From the NCBI GenBank assembly GCA_905178155.1, contig CAJINV010000004.1, positions 7,632,771 through 7,696,770 on the forward strand: 64,000 nucleotides of DNA, written 5' to 3'. The notes beneath the pieces are model-generated. The model saw nothing but the letters and a program-made list of their open reading frames with translations. It was not told where the DNA came from and did not search any database. This stretch comes from Amoebophrya sp. A120. Lineage: Eukaryota > Sar > Dinophyceae > Syndiniales > Amoebophryaceae. A program made the translations under genes and the position numbers. Positions 19,625-32,800 of the stretch are shown here, one piece after another. The first letter of the stretch is position 1. Each line of letters begins with the position of its first letter.

Positions 19625-20805
19625 TTTTGTATAGAGGATTTTCTAGTAGTACTTGCACAAAGGAGTGCAGACTTATGCAGGAATGCGAAATTGAACAAAT
19701 AGTTCTTCTTGAAAAATAAGTTTGATTGGATCGCAGCGGTGGCTGCCAGAGAGTAACGATTTTGATGTATTGTAGAGCTTTTTAGAAAAAAGTCTGAGTC
19801 GTCGAGGTCGAGGATAAAGGCGCAATCATACAATGTTCGTATTAATAAAAGTGAGCTTTTCTTGCTTTTTTGATTTTGTCACGCCTGGTTTAATAATTTT
19901 CCGGAGAAAACTACAATCCACACGATCAATCTTAGCCTGATATTTGCGGAGGAGCATGTGGAAATAGGGGAATGTAGCATCAGGATCATTTTTAAAGCTG
20001 AAAGACCAAAAGCACGGCAGGCGCTCCTGCAGCACCAAAATCATCTTCACACGGCTCTTTTTAGAGACCACCAGATCGGAGCTATCAAGGATCGCTTTTC
20101 TTTGAGATGAAATGCCCTATGGATGATCATCCTCATCCTTACAGATCATCACTTTGCTCGTGCAACGCTCGAGAGATCAACATCAAACAGTCTTCCACTT
20201 CTAACGGATGGAGTTTTACAGATCGCGGTCCTGGTTGGACGCAACTACTTCGATTCTGCTATGGTTTTTAGTTTTACACTTTCATCAAATCTTCCAAAAT
20301 AAAGCTCTGGAATCGATTACAGATTGTCGTCAACAGGCTTGTCGCGCTGGTAGAAATTGTTGTTGCTTGCTCATGTGTACTTAAGATGTAGATGATCAAA
20401 CGTTGAGATAATTCTCTTCTACACTTCGGGCCTTGCGCCCTCCGTGCTGGTTGAGGCGTATTGTATTAAATTGATAATTTAATAGTTTTATCCTACAAGG
20501 CCGAGGTGAAGCCACATGTTGTACATGATCCTGAAGTAAACGCCAACAGAACTTATCGCTCTTGTACATTTTTTCCTAAATTTTTTATGCATTTGATTTC
20601 CTAATCCTACCTTGCTTTTCATGAATTAATTCATACTGACAAAAACTCCGGTGGACTCAATTTACTCATTTCGGGTCGACGTTTGCTTGTGAAAATCGAA
20701 ATCATTCATACCATTGCTTATCATAATTTCATATATACAGTGCAAGAAATCTAGCTGGACTTTTGAATTCCTGCCAAAAAAAATTTCTCCACCACCTCGC
20801 CCCTT
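19625..20805. other. Intergenic; possible orphan exon 19850-20090
   Basis: The minus strand from about 20095 to 19830 is open and codon-like (SDLVVSKKSRVKMILVLQER, later FHMLLRKYQAKID). A decayed copy with shifted frame lies near 15.95 kb. It may be a 5' exon or leader of the downstream paralogue, or a remnant of another gene. The rest, 20100-20750, is AT-rich with nothing recognisable. Confidence 0.35.
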
Positions 20806-23800
20806 TTAAACTCCCAAATCGATCCTTGGATCTGCGAGTAGTTGCTGCGACCGGAAATCCCTCGAGACCACCGGGGGTGCATATCCCACGAAAAAACTGT
20901 TTCACTGTGATGATTTTGCAATATCTGCATCACAAGTTCGCTACACATGACGCGAAAAACTTGCCATGCGCGCTTCCCAAGGGACAACACGCTTCAAAAT
21001 CCAATGTCTTGCAGGTGTAGCAAGACAAACACCTTGGTGCTTGGTTCTCTGCATCACAAGTTCACAGTGAAACAGTTTTTTCTTGCGATAGCGCACGAAA
21101 GTGCGCCAAGGGGTTGAAATCCGGATCCGCGGTCCAGTAGCCCGGACGTAGCTTTTTCGCGGAGGAAGATAATGGTAGTGCTGGGGTAGGTATCAAATGC
21201 AAATATGTCTGGGTCTGGAAACTTGTAATGCTGGGTTGGGAATAGTGAATGCCCTGTAATGCACAGCCAAGCATGAGAAATATCTGCGCTGCTTAGTGTT
21301 GCGCTTTCCGCATGACAAACTGCGTCTTTGCATGACAAGCAAAGGAGTCTCTTCTTGGACACGCATCACAAGCCCTTCAGTCACGCCAGATAAGCATGAC
21401 AAACCTTGCATCCTTCCAGACCCAGACATATTTGCAAAGCATAGTAGGAGAAGAACTGCTCTTAACCTCCGCAAATGGGCGGGTTTTGTTCAAGGCAGAG
21501 AAAAAAGAGGTTGCGCTCCTGTCCTCATCGTCACTTTCGTCCGGAACCTGGTGTCCTTTAATGTTGCTGGTTCTCGGCGAAGAAGTGATGAACCCGGATA
21601 AAGTACCAGAACTCTTATTCTTCACCGCAGCTGCGCTTGCAGTGTTTAACTTCCCCATCCCCGGGCTGAAAAAGTTGATTTCGGAAACGCTGTACCGCCC
21701 GGTTTGGATCCGTCGGTCTAGTATGCATTGCAAATATGTCTGGGTCTGCGAAGTTGTGTTGCAAGTCTACGATTGCTGGACGCTCTTGAATATGCAGCCA
21801 CGCATGACAAATTTTTGAGCCGCTATGTGTTGCGTATCCCGCATGGTAAATTGCGTTTTTGCATGACAGGCAAGAGGTGCATTTCCTACTCATGCATGAC
21901 AGAGTTAAGAGGCATGCCAGACAAGCATGACAAACATGCACCCTTCCAGACCCAGACATATTTGCAATGGATATCTAGCTCCGCGGAAAAGGTGTCCAGC
22001 CGCGGGTCGTCCCGTTTTGCTCTAGTACTCCTGGCGGGCGTGCCGGGGCCGCTACATGAGTTCAGGATGAACGGCGACAGGTCACTCTTCTCAAATTCAA
22101 CCTCGTCAAACACGCTTGGGCTGTTGTAGTTGTCGTGGTCAAAGTTTTCGTGTTTCTCCTTGATGTTCTTATTTCCCCGCCTTGTTTTCGCCACGTCACC
22201 ATAACTTTCACCTTCCTCAACGTTTTCGATAACCGAGATCTCGTCTTCGTCATTGTAAAAGTCTGCGAACCGAAACCCGACGGTGCGTCGCGGAGCTCCT
22301 ACGGCTACTTCCGTATCCGTCCGGCCGGCGCGGGAGGTCGTGTTTCTACTACAACAGAGCGAAGAAGATTCTACTTTGGAGGTCCCCCACATCGTCTGCT
22401 GATGGTCGTTGTTCACCACGTGGCCGACATCTTTAATACCCTCTGCTAGATGACACTCGTCCTCCGGTTGCTGGCCCTGTTCGGTCGTAGTTCGATGCGC
22501 GAAGCTCAGCCTATTTTCATCATCTCCTTCAGCAGCAGGGCCGTCATCTTCAGATAAAAAATTCACCACTGTCTCCTTGACTTGGACAGACAAACTTGTT
22601 TCGGATCCGTTGCTACTCTCACCACTTCCTCGGCCTTTCAGCTGCATCTTCTTTTGGGGCGAAATCGACGAGATCGCCATGTTGACGTCCCGCGGCTGTT
22701 GAAAAAAGGTCTCCGCAGAAACAGCTCCGCAGTTCTTTCGGGCACTATTTGGACTTGCGGTCCTGGAAGTCACGTAAACTTCTTCTAACCTGTTCTCCAC
22801 CCGTCGGAACTGTTTTTTTTTGAAAACTATCGTATGCAAAAACGTCCCCACCCCATAGTCAAGTCGGGAAATCTGCAAGACAAATCAACAACCTTTGGCT
22901 GTTTACGCAAGAGAAGTTTGGGCTCGCATTGCAATCGTGTTTATCTAGTGCAACAGCATCACAAATCTAGTACTCTCATGCTGGTTTGAGCATCACAAAT
23001 TCCAAAACACGACGAGGAAAGGCGTCTCATGGGACTCCGCATGAGAGACATTTCAAGCATGCAGATTTGCATGACAACTATGGGGTGGGGACATTTTTCC
23101 ACAAGATAAAAACCTTCCGATGGTCAGTCGAGTCGCTGTCGTCGTCGAATTTGTACTTGGATAACCGCGACATCCAGATCTTTGTGTTCCGCCCCCCGGT
23201 ATGCATTGCAAAAATGTCTAGGTCTCGTGGAAACTTGTGATGCTAGCATGTGGATGATGGAATAAACAGTTTCGAATGCCACACAGCATGACAACTTTTC
23301 AGAACACTTTCTCATAGGAACTCCGCATGAGAAACGGCGTTTTTGCATGTACAAAAGAGGCTGCGACTTGTGTAGTTGGCTTTGCAATACAGATTTTCTA
23401 GGTATGGAGAGCTAGCGTTACAAGTTCCAACCTTCCAGACCCAGACATATTTACAGTGGATAAGCGGACCACTTGAACTTCTTCCACCGTTTTTTCTTAT
23501 TGCTGTTCCAGTCCAAAAACTTCACTTCACCGCTGAACACAGCGAGGTCCAAAGCCGGTATCCGCCTCGCGTGTTCCTGGTTCATAACATCGTTGGAAGT
23601 TGAGTCTTGTAAGTCCGATATCCTGAGTAAAATCAAAAACCTCGCCACGCCCACGACGAGAACCCGCCCAGAGTCAATCTTCAAGATGTTGGGGATAATT
23701 TCGCGGAACACAACAAACCTAGAAGCTTTATTCGGAGTCACGCATGGCAAGTTGCAGTCCGTAGAAGTCGTGTAGGGCAGGTTTTTTGCAAGGACAGCCG

Positions 23801-26800
23801 CATCGCAGAGTCAATCAGCTTACACTCCACCTGTTTGCAGCATTTAGAAACAAATTATGGTGCCAAACAAACTACACCCCTTCTAGAAGAAATAATGCCT
23901 CTACTCATTATACTCGCCGGGATCATGCGCATTCCGAATCGATTCCACCTGCTGTAGACGCAAGAATAAACCTGCATGAGAACAACTGTGGGGTGTGGAC
24001 GACTGCGTTTTTGCTCAGGATATCCGAAAAAAGTAACTTGTTCACGACGTTGACCTGTTGCTGGTTTTCATTCAGCGACCGCAGTTCTTGTCCCCGGTAA
24101 TCTTCACAAGAATTTTTATTTGACGGCAGCACGTAGCATAACACCGTGTCCTGCAGCCACGGCAGGTCGTAGTTTTTCTCGATTTTTTTCTTACTTGACC
24201 GTTTGGAGGGGGATACAGAAAAGGCTGATTGGATGCTGTTCCTCTGTTCGTCATTTAGCTTGTGATTACTGTACAACTGTGGGCTACTACTTGTCAAAGC
24301 CATGCTAACTGACACCTTGCTGGTAGACAATGGCGTTCGCGGTTTATTGTTGAGAAGATTCGTTTATGCATTGCAAAAGTATCGTACTCGTATAAATGCA
24401 ATATAAATTTTCTCAGCGTGAGAAATGAAATTCGTAATGCGTATCTACCTTAAGAAAAAGATTTGTAATGCATGGTTGCAAGAATTACTACGAGTACGAT
24501 ACTTTTGCACAGGATATCGTTCCAGCAGTTCCTAATGCGGAAAAATTGGTCAAACTCTTCGACGCAAGTGGGCTGTCTGGAGATTGTGAAGGCGGTGACA
24601 CAGGAACCGGTTTCGAAGGGGAAATTTGCCTGCTGTTGGGACGAACCATAGTTGTATTACTTCCATTGTTGCTACCGCCACCAGAAGTAGATTTCCCTGC
24701 AGCTACCCCTTTCGACGGAACAATCTGTTTCGACGATGGTGCTGTCCCCGCCGCCGTTTCACTTGCCGCTCCCTTCGAGGCCGTTGTGCTACTCTTGCTG
24801 CTCTTCCCGAGCAAGAGGGCCACCCTTGCCGCCGACATTCCCTTCTGCAGTAACGACTGCCGCTTCTTTTCTAGTACCGCTTTCTTGTTCTGCTCCGCTT
24901 CCAGGCTCGCCTGTTCCTCAGCCTCGATCCGTCTTTTTTCCTCCTGCTCGGCCTCCCACACGACCCGCGCCTGGCACCTTCGCCGCGACAGCGCCAAACA
25001 CGCGAGCTCGAGATTGGGGAAAAAATCCGGCTTCCGCGAGGTCAAAGCGGCGGAGGAGCAGCGCCTGGTGAACATATCAAAGAAAAAAAGTTCGTCCCGA
25101 TCACTCATGCCCATTTTTCCACTACAAAACTTTCTGTCATGCGTAAAACTACATCACAGCCAAACCTCATAAGGGACTTCCCTACTAGCGTTTTTGCAAT
25201 ACAGGGAAGAGTTGTGATGGTGAAAAAATTTGTAATGCAAAACCTGCACGTTAGTGACTGTGACAAGCTTTTTTCTCTCCATAGAACAGGGGGTCGCGGT
25301 AAAGATCCTGGTGAAGACGCTTCTTCAGTTGCTGGTGCTGCTCTGGGTGGTTCTTGGTGACTTTTCCGGAATGTTGTTTTCCCGGAGAAGTGGATTTTTT
25401 GTCCTCGGAAGAAGAAGATTTTATTCTACGCGACGAGCCAAAAACCGCCAAAGCCAGGTTGCTGGTCGGTTTTGACGGCTCATCTACTTCTCGTGCGGCT
25501 GCTACACTGTTTGATGTTCCCTTGCTCTCCCCTGATATTGACGAAGTACCAGAGCTGCCTATCATGAGCGGTGACACTGCCGGGGATACTAGCCCTCCTT
25601 CGCGCCCGCTCCTTGTACCTCCCCTCACCTGTTCCAAGTGTAGCTCCCGCCGCACGTACCTGTCCAAGTCCCGTTCCCCACCCGCAACGGAATGCGCTTT
25701 CTTCCGGATCTTCGTTTATCAAATGCAAACATGTCTGGGTCTGGAAGATCATTTTGGGAGTTTGTCATGCAATTTGTACATGGCCTCCGATGCCTGTGAT
25801 GCCTTCTCTAGCGCCACAGCTTTCGCGAAGGTTTGCTCATGCCTATGCTGCATGAGAAAAGCCCTCTTTGAGTGGCAACAAAAATCTGAGCGCCTCTATT
25901 TGCCTCTCACGGAATACAGATTTTTGTATGCTCGACTGCGAGCATCACAAATCCCATTCTTTCCAGACATCCAGACATATTTGCAATGGATATCGTTTCT
26001 TTCAAAACCATTTCGTAGGCAAAATCCGACTCCCCATGTCGCCTCGTCGGACTGAACAAGCTCTTTGCCAGCTCGGTTATGGAGGCACGCCGGAATTTTT
26101 TGAAATTGTACGCCGTGAATGGGCTGGAGGATTTAAGTTTCTTATGAACTGCAAAAGCATCGCACTCGTATAATTGCATTACAAATTTCCTCAGCGTGAG
26201 AAATAAAATTTGTAATGCGGATTTACCTTAAGAAAAAGATTTGTAATGCATGATTGCAATACAAGTACGATACTTTTGCACAGGATATTTCTTCTTCTTC
26301 GACGATTTCCCGGTTCTCGCATTGTAGTAGTGCCCACTATATCAATCGCAACCATGTCTGGGTCTGGAAGAGTGCTAGTTTGTCATGCTTGCGTCACATA
26401 ACTCTTGACTCTGTGATGCATGAGCAGGAAAAGAGCCTTTTGCCTTTCATGCAAAAGCGCAGTTTGCCATGCGGAACGCGCAACACACAGAAGCTCGCAA
26501 ACTTGGCATGCTTGGCTGCGTATTGCAGTGCGCCCATCACTGGCAGACTTGCATCACAGGTTTCCAGACCCAGACGTCGTTGCATTTGATACACTAGCGT
26601 CAGAATCCGAATCCTCAGAAGAGGACGAGGAACTAGACGTACTTATCCCGTGGAAAAACATCCCCACCCTAGAGTTGTCATGCAGATTTGCGAAGACAGA
26701 AAGACTTGTAATGCGCATACCCATGAGAGCCAGTTCCAATCGTGTTTTGGAATTTGTGATGCTGAAAATAGGATGAGGAGCTGGCTTTGTGATGCGGCTG

Positions 26801-29800
26801 TCCTTGCGAAACTGCACTACAATACAGAGGGGAACTTGTCATGCGTGACTCCCAAAACTTCCAGGTTTGTGTTGCAGATTTCCCATCTTGACTATGGGGT
26901 GGGGACATTTTTCCTCACAATAGTACTGCCAAAAAAGTTACTAGACGAAGAACCGCTGGTATTTCCACCCTCTCCGTTTTTTTGCAACGACTCGTAGAAT
27001 ATCAACTGCAAATATGTCTGGGTTTGGGAGATTGCGAGATTTGTCATGCTAGTCTGGCATGACTCTGAACTCTGTATTGCGTGGCCGCGAGGAACTCCTC
27101 TTGCCTGTCATGCAAAGACGCAGTTTCTCATGCGGGGTACGCAACTCAGGCCCACGGCAAAACTTGTCATGCTGGGCAGCGCATTACAATGCTTTCACTA
27201 TTCCCTCTGTTGCATCACAAGTTTCCAGACATCCAGGGATATTTGCAATGCATACAGAACTTCAGCAACGCCGGGCGGATGTCGTCCACCTCGTCCCCAC
27301 CCTGCAAACTTTTTCGCGCCATCTATTGAGAAGAAAAATCCCGCCACCCCATATCGAAATAGAAAATTAGTGATGCTGATTTGTGACCAGAAGTCGACTT
27401 GTATTGCTAGAAGGCCGCAAGAGACGCAGGTGCTCCCTCGTTTGCAGGCAAATTGTCATGCTGCTTCCCGTTTCCAGTTGCTTCCTGTCATGATAAAGAC
27501 GCAAGGCGTGTTCCCCACGCCAGCCAGCACTACAGTGTCTACATCTCTTCCGTTCTAGCATGACAGCATGATTTGTGATCACAAATCATGCTACACAAAT
27601 CTCCCTTTGAGTATGGGGACAACAGGCATTTTTCCTTTTGATACCATCTGCGGATTCGCCTGGATGGTCCGCCTCCGTGCCTCCTTCGACGTCATCCGCC
27701 CCGGCCCGAGCTCAATGGACCCGGCGGATTTCCGTCTGTCCAGCCTTTCGTCCTTCGCATCTCTCCTCTCCTTGCTGTTCTGCAGTTTTTTCGGATCAAA
27801 AACGCCGGCACTTCGGTCCAAGATCGTGTTTCGGTTGATCTGGATCGTTTTCTGCCGGGCTTGCTTCATGAACTCCGGTTCGAGCGTATTGTGAGGAAAA
27901 ACACCCCCTCCCCATATCAAAACGGAAATCTGTAATGCAGATTTGTGGCCACAAATCAGCTTTATCATGCTAGAAGAGAAGAGATGCGGACTGTAGCAGT
28001 TCGCGCCGTGGGAAAGCCTTGCATCTTCAGCATGACAGGAGGCAGCTGGAAATGGGAAACAGCATGACAAATTGCCTGCAAATCAGGCTACAATTGCGGC
28101 TCTTGTCCTTCTTGCAATACAAGTCGATTTGTGTACTCAAATGCAGCATCACAAATTTCGTTTTCGGTATGGGGAGGGGGATTTTTCCTTTTGATAGAGC
28201 GCTGTCGGCTGGTCGCGGATCGCGTTGAAGCCCAGATTCGGGATCGTATCAGAATGAAAAATCCCCCCTCCCTATATGCAAACGAAGTTTCTGATGCTGC
28301 TTTTGCGTACGCAAATCAGATTGGTCTTGCTGGCGAGGACTGCAGGCCCATACTAAGCCTGAGTGGGCAGGCTTCGGCCTAGGCGCTTAGCATGACAGAC
28401 GTCGGCGCTGTAGGTGCAACAGCATGACAAACCGCCTGTAGAATGCGGCGGAGCCTGTGGAGTTGCCTTCATGCAACACAGGGACGATTTGTGGTCACAA
28501 ATCAGGAACACAAATTTTCGAAAAATCGCCTTGTCAATATGGGGAGAAGGGATTTTTCCTTTTGATAGATCGCAACGCGAAGCTTTTTCGAGTACAACTT
28601 CCTTCCGGGCGTTTGCCTTGTCGCCCCGACCAAGTGCCGACTCGCGTACTCGCGGAGCAGCTTCTTCGCTTTCTTCGTCGACTTATGGTCCTTTGCGTCT
28701 TCTGCGAGGGGCAGGCCCGCTTGCTTGGCGACAAAGGAACGGACCTGATGTTCTTTTATATACGGCATATTTGTATAGCGCCGGAAACAAGGGCGCGATC
28801 TTGGGCGTCATGTTAAAGCCGAATGCACGTTTCGCATGACAAACTTCATTCTTCTACACAAAACACAAGTAAGTAAGTACCTTCATCGGCACCAAGCTAG
28901 TGTCTCCCCGCAGAGCCGCCATGACTCGCTTGGCCGAAGTCGCCCGCTCGTCGACGAAATCCTCCGAGCTGTGCACGTATTTCGCATATTCGCCCTGGAT
29001 CGACGCATGCACCGTGGACAATTTACTTTCGACCGATTCCTTCGACTTTGATTTTTTGGACAAAGCAGAACCGCCGGCGTACAGGTGTTGTTGCTGGAAC
29101 CGCACGCTGGTTTTGCTCATTGTCGGGTCGTGGGAAAAATTGTTCGGATTTCGATAATTATTATTGGAGGTCCGCCTCGGCCTCCCTGGCCCGGCACTGG
29201 AAGCCCGCTGCTGGAGGGGAGAGGCGGAATAATTTGACACTCTTTTCTGCGATGATGAACTGGCTTTTGCAGGACCACCCACACTCGCTTTCTTGTTTTG
29301 AGGCGAGAGAGGAGAATTCTGGAGCAGCGTCGGTGCATTCATTAAATTTTTGCTCCCCGCACTCACCGGCGAAGATACCGGGCTGCTAGCAGTTCCCTGG
29401 TTTCTCCCTGCGTTCGAGCTCCTGTGATGGTGCGAACTCACCTTGGTAGGATCCACATTCTCCCCACCACCAGTCCCGGCCTCCACCCTCCCACCAAACA
29501 TGCTACTCCTTCTCCGCGCCGACATCCGCCGGCCGAACATGTGCGGCTTTTCCACCTCTACTGTTATCATATGGAAAAACGTGCCCGTCCCATAGTCAAG
29601 TTGGGAACTTAGCGAATACAAATCCAGAAGTTTTGCGAGCCACGCATGACAAGTTGCAGCCCGTAGTGTAGTGCATGTGAGCAAGGACAACCGCATCACA
29701 AATCCATCTCCTTATCCTGTTAGCAGCATTACAAATTCCAAAACAGCACGATTGGAAATGCCTCCCTTGGGGATGCGCATTACAAATGTACTTAGTTCCT

Positions 29801-32800
29801 GTAATCGCAAATCTGCATGACAACTCTGCGGTGGGAAAGCTTTTCCTCAGGATAACTGTTTGCGCAACCTCATTCACTTTCGAAGACTTCAAAACGCCTG
29901 CTTTGTGCTTCACTTCCTGGTGCTTTTTCTTTTGGATCTTGTTCTTCTTCCGGATGGAGGCGAGGGATTCCACCTGGCTGGGATCCACCACCCACTCCCA
30001 CCCGTTGAAGTATGGAAGAAAAACTTGTCTCGGTCTCAACTTGTAATGCGGAACTTCCTTGAGACAGTTTTTTGTCATGCTGAACATGCAAGAAGCGCGC
30101 CTTTCATGTGTGTTTTCTCTTGCTGTCTGAAGCATCAGAGATTTTTTGTTTCTTGCTTCGCAAATTTGTATTGCTGAGTCTCCTGCAAAGGTTTGCTCAG
30201 ACTCGTCGGACACTTTTTTCTCACGATATGAAGTAGATGTCCTGCAGTAGCCCGAGAGAGTCCGGTTTCTCGTTGTTCGCGGCATTTTCGTTGTTCACTT
30301 GCTCCTTCAGAATTTGCTGCTGGTGCTATTACAGTGAAAAATGCCCCCACCCCCAAAGTGGCAAAAAGTTGTGATGCGAAGATTCCAAATGAAAACTTTT
30401 TGTCATGCATGAAAGAAGTGTGAATCTTTCTGATGCACAGTCTAAACGTGTATCGCATCGCTTGCATGACAAGCGCCACTCTTGCTGGGGTCTTTTGCAA
30501 TACAAATTTTTGCTCTCCGCGAATGGAAATCTGTGATGCTGATAGATACAAGAGGGCGAATGTTTCATTTCAAAAGGTTTGCAATACAAATGCTCCCAAG
30601 TTCGGGGGTGGGGGCATTTTTCCTTACGATAGGTGCTTGATCCAAAGCCTTTCCCGCTCGTTCTCGTCTACCTGGCCCTGCGCTTGGAACCAATTCTCCA
30701 CCTCCTTCAGCATCTGCTCCGCGTCTTTTTCTGCGGACCCCTCCTTGCTGCGCACGTAATCCCACCAGGAAAACTGCTGCTTTTTCAAAACGGGGTGGCG
30801 GAAGGGCTGGTGGATTTTTTTGTAGTACGCGATTGATGCTTTGGCGGGTTGAATAACGTAGCGCTTCGGAATAGTAGAAGTAGAAGAAATAAGCCTTGAT
30901 ACATCAACTGACAGCTTCGCATAAGAAAACAATGACGCCAGATGAAACATTATACCCCCTTCAGCTCCTTCACACTCAGCCGTCCCTTCTTATTCCGGCC
31001 GTAGTCATTCTTCTCCGCTCGGAGCGGCGGCAATTCTTTCCCTTCCATGTCTACCAGCAGGTACTTCTGGACCAAAAACAACAAAAGTCGCCCGACGCAA
31101 AAGACCAGCGCGAACGCGCCGATCCACGTCCCCAGCCAGGACAAATCGGTTTCCTCCTGTTTCTGTTTCTGAATGAAATACATCGCCGCCCCGTCAAACG
31201 TCGCCCACTCGTGGGGCACCTTTCCCGCCCGAATCTGCCACGTGCCAATCACGTCGAAGGGGTTGATGCCGGTCTCTTCCTTCAAACGGAACCCGTTTTT
31301 GCGCTGAAACAGCTTGCAGTTCTGCCCCTTCACCCGATGCTCACGCCAGACGGTTCGTTGCCCGGTGAGTTGGTCTTCCGTGGTCACCTATCCTGAGTAA
31401 AAACGTACCCACACCAGAGTTGTAATGCAAATCTGCATGCTGACAATGTTTCTCATGCGGAGCACGATAAGAAGTGTTTTCCAGTCGTGTTTTGGAATTT
31501 GTGATGCTCCAATTAGCATGATCTACCAGATCTGTGATGCTGCTGAGCTAGCTCAAACAGCACTACACTAAGAATCCAAATTTGTCATGCAAAACAGCCA
31601 AAACTTGTGGATTTGTCTAGCCGATTCCCCATCTTGACTATGGTGTGGGTACGTTTTTACTCAGGATATCACCGTCCTGTTCGTCACTTCCGTCCGTAAA
31701 TGTGACCTCGTCGTTATCCTGAGTAAAAACGTCCCCACCCCAGAGTCGAAATGGAGATTTTGCAAAACAAACCTAGACGCTTTGGGGGTCACGCATGACA
31801 AATTTCAGTTCGTACTGTAGTGCAGATTAGCGTGAGCAGCCGCATTACAAATCCATCTGCTAATCCTGTTTCCAGCATTACGAATTCGAAAATACGATCG
31901 GAAATGCCTATCATGGGCATGCGCATCACAAGTGTTCCTGTCATTGGAAATCAGCATGACAACACTGGGGTGGGGACGTTTTTACACAGGATAGTCGTGG
32001 GCGGCAAGGTCGTGGAAATTTGCACGAACATCTGCTCGGGGATCGCTGCGACGTTGCCCGGCCCTTTGTATTGTGAGGAAAAATTCCCCCTCCCCATATT
32101 GAAAGCGCGTCCTTCTGCACATTTGTGATGCAGATCTGTGAACACAAATCCTGTCTGTCTTGCAAGAGAGCAAACGCAGAGAGCCCGCCGCATTGTGCAG
32201 GCGGTTTGTAATGCTGCAAGGGCTACAGGACAGACGCCTGCCATGCTAAGCGCCCATCTCTAAGCGCCCCGCTCCAGGATTTGCATCTGCCTGCAGTCCT
32301 CTACTGCAAGACAAATGTGATTTGTGTAGGCAAATCCAGCATCACGGATTTCCTTTTCGATATGGAGAGGGGGATTTTTTCATGTTGATACTTTGGTCGT
32401 CGTCGTCGTTTCCGCTTCTGGCACGCCCACGAACCCCGTGAAGACGAAGCCGTGACAGGTTTGGGTCGAGACATGCAATGCAAAAGTATCGTACAGAGTG
32501 GTAGTTGCATAAATACCAATTCTTCCAAGAACAAAAATGAAGTTCGTCATGCTGGAAAAGGTAACTCACGACGTCTGTCACGCCAGATTGCGATCACTAC
32601 GAGCACGATACTTCTTTTGCACAGGATACGATAGCGGGATTGACAATTGCTCCAGCCCGAACTTCACACATTCGTACCTGCACTGCCGCCAGTCCCGCGC
32701 GTCTACAATCTGAATTTCTTCAAAGAACCTCGGCAAGTAACTTCTCGTAAGAAAAAATCCCTCCTCCCCATATTGAAACGGAGATTTGTGTAGCATGATT

